DNA of 49,993 bases from Tyzzerella sp. (GTDB lineage Bacteria > Bacillota > Clostridia > Lachnospirales > Lachnospiraceae): the NCBI GenBank assembly GCA_017472665.1, contig JAFUOS010000016.1, forward strand, positions 1 through 49,993, given 5' to 3'. The position numbers and the translations under genes were made by a program. The notes beneath the pieces were generated by a model, which saw nothing but the letters and a program-made list of their open reading frames with translations, searched no databases and was not told the origin of the DNA. Of this stretch, positions 45,190-49,993 are shown one piece after another (position 1 is the first letter of the stretch; each line of letters opens with the position of its first letter).

Positions 45190-46584
45190 ATGTTTTATTG
45201 TAGAGAAAACGAATTAAATGAATTGAATAAACGTTACAACAAAGAAAACTTCGAGTGTGTCGTTATCTATGGACGTCGACGTGTAGGAAAAACAGCGCTG
45301 ATTAATGAATTCTGTAAAGACAAACCTACGATTTTTTTTTCAGCCCTGAATGCATCATCACAAGAAAATCTAGAGGGATTATCCAAGGCTATCTATGAAA
45401 AAAAGTATCCAGATATTGCAACAGCACCAGTGTATCATAACTATAATGACGCCTTTGACGAGATTACTCGGATGGCGGAGTCAGAACGGCTTGTATTTGT
45501 TATTGATGAATATCCTTATCTTGCCAAAGCAGAGAAATCCATTTCCTCTCGATTGCAGCACATTATTGACCATGTTTGGCAGCAGGGAAAACTGTTTCTG
45601 ATTCTTTGTGGTTCATCAATGAGTTTTATGGAGTATCAGGTACTCGGATATGAGAGCCCTCTTTATGGTAGAAGGACGGCACAGTTTAAAATACAGGCCC
45701 TGACGTATCGAGAGATGACCGCGTTTAAGCCAGAACTCAGCAATGAACAGCAGGCGTTAATTTATGGAATTACAGGTGGCATTCCACATTATATTAACAA
45801 GCTAGGAGTAGAAGAAGATGTGGATGAGGCATTGAAGGAAAATCTGTTCAACAGTTCTAGTTATCTTTATGAGGAACCTGAAAACTTATTGAAACAGGAA
45901 CTGCGTGAGCCAGCTATTTACAATTCAGTGATTGCCGCGATTGCCGGCGGTGCTTCGCATTCCAATGAGATATCCACAAAGGTAGGAATCGAATCTGGAA
46001 TCTGCGCTAAATATTTAAAAGTATTGTTGGATCTTGGAATCTTGAAGAAGGAAACTCCAGTCACTGAAAACACTGGTAAGAAAACTATATACACCATTGG
46101 TGATAATTTTTTCCGTTTCTGGTATCGTTTTGTACCAAAGAATACATCGGCAATCAATACAGGTCGCATTGAGAGAATCTATGAACCGGTAATTAAACAA
46201 TATTTATCGGATTATATGGGGCTTGTATTTGAGCAGATGTGTCGGGAGTATCTGCTTCGGTACGCGGAAAATCTTCCGATTATGCTTTCAGATGTAGGAC
46301 AATGGTGGGGCTCTGATCCGAAGACAAAAAAAGAGGTGCAGATTGATATTGTGGGGACTCCGGTTGAAGGCGGAGAATATATTATTGGCTCATGTAAGTA
46401 TAAAAATAAACCAATTGGCGTGGATGAGTTGGAACTATTAAAGCAGTATGCCGATGTTTTTGGAAAAGGAAATAAGTATCATTTTTATATTTTCTCGAAG
46501 GGCGGCTTTACGAAAGGATTGGAGGAGCTTGCCTTAAAGGGTGAGGTCAAGTTGGTGTCATTGGATGATATTTATCAGGATTAA
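45190..46584 (+). CDS. AAA ATPase of the DUF234 / archaeal-ATPase type
   Basis: 464 residues. Walker A is YGRRRVGKTALI (Lys34) and Walker B is LVFVIDEYPYL. A winged-helix part follows (about 250-320), and the C-terminal DUF234-type domain (about 320-460) holds a PD-(D/E)XK-like IDIVGTP and SCKYKNKP. Such ATPases are widely distributed in gut Clostridia and their role is not established; a switch or defence function has been proposed for relatives. GAAGGTGAC precedes the ATG. The gene is followed in frame by a remnant of an HTH regulator. Confidence 0.88.
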   Translation: MFYCRENELNELNKRYNKENFECVVIYGRRRVGKTALINEFCKDKPTIFFSALNASSQENLEGLSKAIYEKKYPDIATAPVYHNYNDAFDEITRMAESERLVFVIDEYPYLAKAEKSISSRLQHIIDHVWQQGKLFLILCGSSMSFMEYQVLGYESPLYGRRTAQFKIQALTYREMTAFKPELSNEQQALIYGITGGIPHYINKLGVEEDVDEALKENLFNSSSYLYEEPENLLKQELREPAIYNSVIAAIAGGASHSNEISTKVGIESGICAKYLKVLLDLGILKKETPVTENTGKKTIYTIGDNFFRFWYRFVPKNTSAINTGRIERIYEPVIKQYLSDYMGLVFEQMCREYLLRYAENLPIMLSDVGQWWGSDPKTKKEVQIDIVGTPVEGGEYIIGSCKYKNKPIGVDELELLKQYADVFGKGNKYHFYIFSKGGFTKGLEELALKGEVKLVSLDDIYQD

Positions 46585-46647
46585 ATTAATATTGATGTGA
46601 TGCTTGCAAAACGGAAAATGAGCGTGACGGAATTGGCAGAAAGAGTC
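46585..46647 (+). pseudogene. Remnant of a YozG-type HTH regulator
   Basis: The 21 codons right after the ATPase stop read INIDVMLAKRKMSVTELAER then V. This is the start of the same family as the regulator at 14692-14901 (IVLRLDRMMVERKMSLNELA). The recognition helix and the rest are replaced by a terminator hairpin. No start codon precedes the remnant. Confidence 0.7.
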
Positions 46648-46650
46648 GAA

Positions 46651-46688
46651 AAATGGGTCTGGTATTTCATATATATCAGACCCATTTT
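46651..46688. terminator. Bidirectional terminator
   Basis: AAATGGGTCTG (46651-46661) pairs perfectly with CAGACCCATTT (46677-46687). A-rich and T-rich flanks lie on both sides, so it can serve both the ATPase gene and the convergent symporter gene. Confidence 0.85.
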
Positions 46689-46698
46689 GCATATATAT

Positions 46699-48081
46699 TT
46701 ATTTCTTAAAATGTTCTTTCACCAATCTAACCACCGTTCCCGATAACAAGAACAGCGCAATCAAGTTTGGTATCGCCATCAATCCGTTAAACGTATCAGC
46801 AATCCCCCAAATCAATCCCAAATCGGCAGTTGCTCCAACAATTGCAACTAACGAATAAACCACCATGAAAGGTTTGATAACCTTTTCACCAAAAATAAAT
46901 TCGATACATCTTGCACCATACAATCCCCATCCGAGAATCGTTGAGAATGCAAAGCAGCAAAGCGCAATCGCCGTGAAAATAGAGATCCAGCTGCCATATG
47001 TAGAAACAAAGCCGCTGATTGTAAGTTCGGCACCTGCATCAACTCCGTAGTTGATAGAAACACCACTGCAAAGAATGGTAAGTGCTGTTAACGTACAGAT
47101 TACAATCGTATCTGCAAATACTTCAAAGATACCGAAAAGTCCCTGATGTACAGGCTTGTCTGTATCAGCACATGCATGTGCGATAGAACCAGTACCAAGA
47201 CCTGCTTCGTTTGAGAAGATACCTCTTGAAACACCCTTTTTCATGCTGAGGAAGAAACTTCCCACAACACCACCGGTAAATGCTTTTGGATTAAATGCAC
47301 CAGCAAAAATAGATTGAAATACAGCTGGAATACTTTCAATATTTAATATCACAACGCCAAGTCCTAAAACAATGTAAAGAACTGCCATAAAAGGCACAAG
47401 TTTTTCAGTAACTTTTCCAATACGTTTGATACCGCCGAGTAAAACAGCAGCAACAAGTATCGTGATGATAATACCGATTACAAGACTTGCCGTTTCCACA
47501 GAAGACTCGCCAATCAGATTGTAATTTAACAATGCGGAATTAATTGCAGTTGTAATGGTATTTACCTGAGTTGCATTTCCTGTTCCAAATACAGTCAGGA
47601 CACCGAAGGCTGCAAATAAGTAGGCAAGCCACATCCAATTTTTGCCTAACCCATTTTTTATGTAATACATCGGTCCACCGACATAGTCGCCGTGTTTATT
47701 TTTCTCGCGGAAATGAACGGCGAGTGTTACTTCTGAGAATTTTGTACACATTCCGAGTAATGCGGAAATCCACATCCAGAATACAGCACCCGGCCCGCCG
47801 ATTGCGATAGCACCTGCGACTCCGGCAATGTTACCAGTACCTACGGTCGCCGCCAGAGCAGTACATACCGCCTGGAATGGTGTCATGGAACCATCCGAAG
47901 CTTCTTTCTTGTCAAAAATGCGACCAATGGTCATTTTCAGCGCATGGCCAAATTTACGAATCTGGATAAAGTTTGTGCGGATACTTAAGATAAGTCCGAC
48001 ACCAATAATACAAATCATTGCTGGAACGCCCCAGATAAAACTGTTCACAGCACCGTTGATATTTTCGATTGTTTGTAACAT
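46699..48081 (-). CDS. Sodium:alanine symporter family protein (AlsT/AgcS)
   Basis: About 460 residues with 10-11 TM segments. The family features are visible: GNIAGVAGAIAIGGPGAVFW, SRGIFSNEAGLGTGSIAHA and a Trp-rich WGLYGARCIE. It takes up alanine, glycine or glutamine with sodium. The ATG at 48079-48081 has AGAGGAAG just upstream; the frame extends 12 codons further, but this site fits better. It is divergent from the TPP-controlled gene. Confidence 0.9.
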   Translation of the reverse strand: MLQTIENINGAVNSFIWGVPAMICIIGVGLILSIRTNFIQIRKFGHALKMTIGRIFDKKEASDGSMTPFQAVCTALAATVGTGNIAGVAGAIAIGGPGAVFWMWISALLGMCTKFSEVTLAVHFREKNKHGDYVGGPMYYIKNGLGKNWMWLAYLFAAFGVLTVFGTGNATQVNTITTAINSALLNYNLIGESSVETASLVIGIIITILVAAVLLGGIKRIGKVTEKLVPFMAVLYIVLGLGVVILNIESIPAVFQSIFAGAFNPKAFTGGVVGSFFLSMKKGVSRGIFSNEAGLGTGSIAHACADTDKPVHQGLFGIFEVFADTIVICTLTALTILCSGVSINYGVDAGAELTISGFVSTYGSWISIFTAIALCCFAFSTILGWGLYGARCIEFIFGEKVIKPFMVVYSLVAIVGATADLGLIWGIADTFNGLMAIPNLIALFLLSGTVVRLVKEHFKK

Positions 48082-48177
48082 AATACTTCCTCTTTCTCTT
48101 TCCCATAAATTATGCAAATATCGTTACTATGATACCATAAAGTGGTAAAAAAGTACAGTAATAAAAAGATTCGGTAA

Positions 48178-48206
48178 TTGACAATTTTGAAAACAAGTAG
48201 TACACT
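48178..48206 (+). promoter_or_regulatory. Promoter of the TPP-riboswitch transcript
   Basis: TTGACA (48178-48183) and TACACT (48201-48206) are 17 bp apart, about 16 bp before the riboswitch. Confidence 0.7.
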
Positions 48207-48221
48207 TACTAAGACAATTAA

Positions 48222-48309
48222 AAGGGGCGCTGGTAATTGAGCCGGCTGAGATGAGGTGTATTCACCTCGAACCCAAGAACCTGATCTGGATAATGCCAGC
48301 GTAGGAAGA
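48222..48309 (+). promoter_or_regulatory. TPP riboswitch (THI element)
   Basis: The aptamer consensus is clear: GGGGCGC at the 5' end, GCTGAGAT (48245-48252) as the pyrimidine-sensor core, AACCTGATCTGGATAATGCC (48278-48297) as the pyrophosphate-binding core, then AGCGTAGGAA. The hairpin in between (GAGGTGTATTCACCTC) is the variable P3a arm. TPP binding should favour the terminator that follows and switch off the thiamine gene. Confidence 0.95.
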
Positions 48310-48339
48310 GTACATTTTCGATTATAGAATTGAAATTCG

Positions 48340-48373
48340 AGCACCTGGGTATCCGTATACCTAGGTGCTTTTT
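48340..48373 (+). terminator. Riboswitch-controlled intrinsic terminator
   Basis: AGCACCTGGGTAT (48340-48352) pairs with ATACCTAGGTGCT (48357-48369) around a CCGT loop and is followed by TTTT. It is the expression platform of the TPP riboswitch. Confidence 0.9.
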
Positions 48374-48432
48374 GTACTCCAAACACAAGTCAGGTTCATA
48401 ATCTATTCAAACAAGAAAAGGAGAAGAACATT

Positions 48433-48519
48433 ATGAACGCAAGTGTAGCAATTCAAGTTCTGCCAAAGGCAGAAAACGACGATGAATTAATCCGTATCGT
48501 AGACGAAGTGATTGATTAG
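48433..48519 (+). pseudogene. Thiamine-binding protein gene, interrupted by the IStron
   Basis: The N-terminus MNASVAIQVLPKAENDDELI, then RIVDEVID, matches the small ferredoxin-fold thiamine-binding proteins (MTH1187/YkoF type, about 95 residues), which bind thiamine or HMP for salvage. AAGGAG is 9 bases before the ATG. The frame stops at TAG (48517-48519), exactly where the IStron begins. If the group I intron splices the whole element out of the RNA, the protein could still be made; the rest of the gene lies outside the window. Without splicing the 28-residue product is useless. Confidence 0.75.
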
Positions 48520-48965
48520 AAAAACTTCACGCACACTCGTTACTTCAGTGATGAGTTAGTGAGGAGCAAATAGTCAGCATATACAGAAATGTGTATGTAG
48601 TGATGGGCACTACACCCATCCAATACTACCTGAATTGCTGGAAACCCCTAAAGACAGCAAAACTACAACGCACTGCCTGAAATGGCAGAAACGTGAATGT
48701 GGCGAAAGCAGAAAAAATTTGTTGTATGGTGCAAGGTTAAACCCTAAACACTACAATGCAATGGGCAATCAGCAGCTAAGACCGAAAGGTAAAGTTCAAC
48801 GACTATTCCTCTTGAGGGAAGTACACTGCAAGCGATAGGCAGTGGAAGTGGGTAGCCCCTAACAGGTAAGGCTGAGGGAGAAGATATAGTCTGTGCTTAT
48901 GTGAAAGCATAAGAAGTTCATGAGAGAACTGTACGAAGCGTAGCGGCTTTGTATGAACGATAACC
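48520..48965 (+). ncRNA. Group I intron ribozyme core of the IStron
   Basis: The conserved core is visible. R is GTTCAACGACTA (48794-48805) and S is AAGATATAGTC (48891-48901); their GACTA/TAGTC parts pair as P7. Q-like AATCAGCAGCTAAG is at about 48767. P8 is CACTGC with GCAGTG. P9 is CTTATG with CATAAG at 48906 on. A 5' hairpin, ACTCGTTAC with GTGATGAGT around TTCA (48536-48557), opens the RNA. Translated ORFs in this stretch are short and random. The class is likely IA, as in other IStrons; P1 and the exact splice sites were not resolved by eye. Confidence 0.8.
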
Positions 48966-49037
48966 TCTACACGACAAACAGGACCTTAGGGTTCTTATAT
49001 ATGTTAGTTATGTACTTTGCTTCTATAACTATTGCAA

Positions 49038-49098
49038 ATTGTTTTCATGAAAAACAATCGAACAAATGTTTGTATAATTGAATCGTTTGTGATACAAT
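49038..49098 (+). promoter_or_regulatory. tnpB promoter with LexA-like box
   Basis: TTGTAT (49070-49075) and TACAAT (49093-49098) are 17 bp apart. CGAACAAATGTTTG (49059-49072) overlaps the -35 and fits the Gram-positive LexA box CGAAC-N4-GTTYG. Just upstream, ATTGTTTT and AAAACAAT (49038-49058) form another palindrome. LexA control is inferred from sequence only. Confidence 0.5.
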
Positions 49099-49126
49099 AG
49101 ATTTATGGAAAGTGAGGTGAAACATA

Positions 49127-49993
49127 ATGGAGAAAGCTTATAAGTATCGCATTTATCCAAACAAAAGGCAGAAAGAACTTTTGGAGAAAACCTTTGGATG
49201 TTGCAGATACGTTTATAATCATTTCTTAAATAAACGTATCGAGACATACCAAACTGAGCAGAAAACAATGACTTACAATCAGTGTTCCTTGGAACTGACG
49301 AAATTAAAGTCAGAATTCGAATGGTTAAAGGAACCAGATAAATGTTCTCTGCAAAATGCTTTAAAAGACATGGATAGAGCATATAAGAATTTCTTCAAAA
49401 ACAATGCAGGATTTCCAAAGTATAAGTCCAAGAAAACACACCGTTTTTCTTACCGGACAAATGCAACAAACGGAAACATTGCGTATTGTGAAAAACACCT
49501 TAAGCTTCCGAAGCTTGGCATGGTAAAAACCAGAACCAAGCTGATACCACAAGGCAGAATCCTGAATGCAACCATCACGCAGGAACCAAGTGGGAAATAT
49601 TATGTTTCGCTTTGTTGTACCGATGTAGAAATTCCACAACTCGAAAAAACGGGAAATGAGATTGGCATCGATTTGGGAATCAAAGCCTTTGCCGTTACAA
49701 GCAATGGCGACTCCATTCCAAATCCGAAATATCTGCAAAAGTCTTTGAACAAACTTGCAAGGTTACAGAGAGAGTTGTCTCGAAAAACAAGAGGCGGCTC
49801 CAATTGGAATAAGGCAAGAATCAAAGTTGCAAGACTGCAAGAATACATTGCCAATCAGAGAACGGATTTTCTACAGAAGTTATCTACTAAAATGATTCGT
49901 GAAAATGATGTCATATGCATTGAGGACTTGCAGGTAAAGAACATGATTCGTAACCACAAGTTGGCAAGAAACATTGCAGATGTTTCTTGGTCA
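49127..49993 (+). CDS. tnpB: TnpB RNA-guided nuclease (IS605 family), partial
   Basis: 289 codons are in the window with no stop; a full TnpB has about 370-400. The N-terminal YKYRIYPNKRQKELLEKTFG and RYVYNHFL are typical. The first RuvC acid is Asp182 (GIDLGIKAF) and the second is Glu266 (ICIEDLQVKN). The third acid and zinc ribbon would lie past the edge. TnpB is the ancestor of Cas12 and cuts DNA guided by an omega-RNA made from the element's 3' end, which helps the element persist. GAGGTGA precedes the ATG by 6 bases. Nothing seen suggests loss of activity. Confidence 0.92.
   Translation, partial: MEKAYKYRIYPNKRQKELLEKTFGCCRYVYNHFLNKRIETYQTEQKTMTYNQCSLELTKLKSEFEWLKEPDKCSLQNALKDMDRAYKNFFKNNAGFPKYKSKKTHRFSYRTNATNGNIAYCEKHLKLPKLGMVKTRTKLIPQGRILNATITQEPSGKYYVSLCCTDVEIPQLEKTGNEIGIDLGIKAFAVTSNGDSIPNPKYLQKSLNKLARLQRELSRKTRGGSNWNKARIKVARLQEYIANQRTDFLQKLSTKMIRENDVICIEDLQVKNMIRNHKLARNIADVSWS

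Larger units (their letters stand above)
48517..49993 (+). mobile_element. IStron (group I intron joined to an IS605-type tnpB), partial
   Basis: A group I intron core (48520-48965) is followed at once by a tnpB gene on the same strand. This is the defining layout of IStrons, known from Clostridioides difficile (CdISt1) and C. botulinum: the mobile DNA is an intron that removes itself from the host mRNA. The left border lies in GATTGATTAG (48511-48520), inside the thiamine-binding protein gene. No tnpA is present between ribozyme and tnpB. The right end and any omega-RNA region lie beyond the window. Confidence 0.8.

Noticed and set aside
48635-48838. Short open frame inside the group I intron
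   Set aside because: It overlaps the conserved ribozyme core and its protein sequence matches nothing; the RNA fold explains the conservation.

Overview
The window looks like chromosomal DNA from a low-to-mid GC anaerobic Clostridia, most like the Lachnospiraceae. The support for this is the gene families present: Rpn/PD-(D/E)XK nuclease genes, DUF2975 plus a YozG-type regulator, YmaF, a flavin reductase-rubredoxin fusion and an AlsT carrier. Strong AGGAGG ribosome binding sites and TTGACA/TATAAT promoters agree. The assignment rests on family recognition, not on a search.

Layout. 1-5100 is accessory DNA: the end of an IS3-like element, a GH43 glycosidase, a run of broken genes (Rpn C-terminus, RhuM, AAA ATPase) and two intact Rpn-type genes, each preceded by a copy of a 341-bp repeat that carries phased DnaA-box-like sites. 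5100-12100 is housekeeping: a two-component system and MutS2 on the minus strand, then an HtrA-like protein without its catalytic His and Asp, and the YhaM nuclease. 12100-20950 holds two RlmD/RlmCD-type rRNA methyltransferases, a structured RNA that buries the start of a 20-codon ORF, a DUF2975/HTH pair, a D-lactate dehydrogenase, an AAA ATPase bracketed by ldhA sequence, a HAD phosphatase and a LysR regulator. 21050-27095 is the F1Fo ATP synthase operon (a, c, b, delta-alpha fusion, gamma, beta, epsilon).

27100-38430 mixes an M23 peptidase, an esterase, a membrane protein, YmaF, an FAD/Rieske oxidoreductase, a MecA-N class B PBP, a DUF4405-like protein, an MFS and an SLC13 transporter, and the flavin reductase-rubredoxin. 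38500-44000 is an ABC transporter (ATPase plus 894-aa FtsX permease) followed by its likely two-component system. 44000-48100 has a Gfo/Idh/MocA oxidoreductase, a second AAA ATPase and a sodium:alanine symporter. 48170-49993 is a TPP-riboswitch-controlled thiamine-binding protein gene interrupted by an IStron: a group I intron core followed by an IS605-type tnpB that runs off the window.

The main points of interest are the IStron inside a riboswitch-controlled gene with a LexA-like box at its tnpB promoter, the delta-alpha fusion in the ATP synthase, a new-looking 168-170 bp dispersed element present three times, the DnaA-box repeat in front of Rpn genes, and the RNA structure that sequesters the ribosome binding site at 13913-13991.
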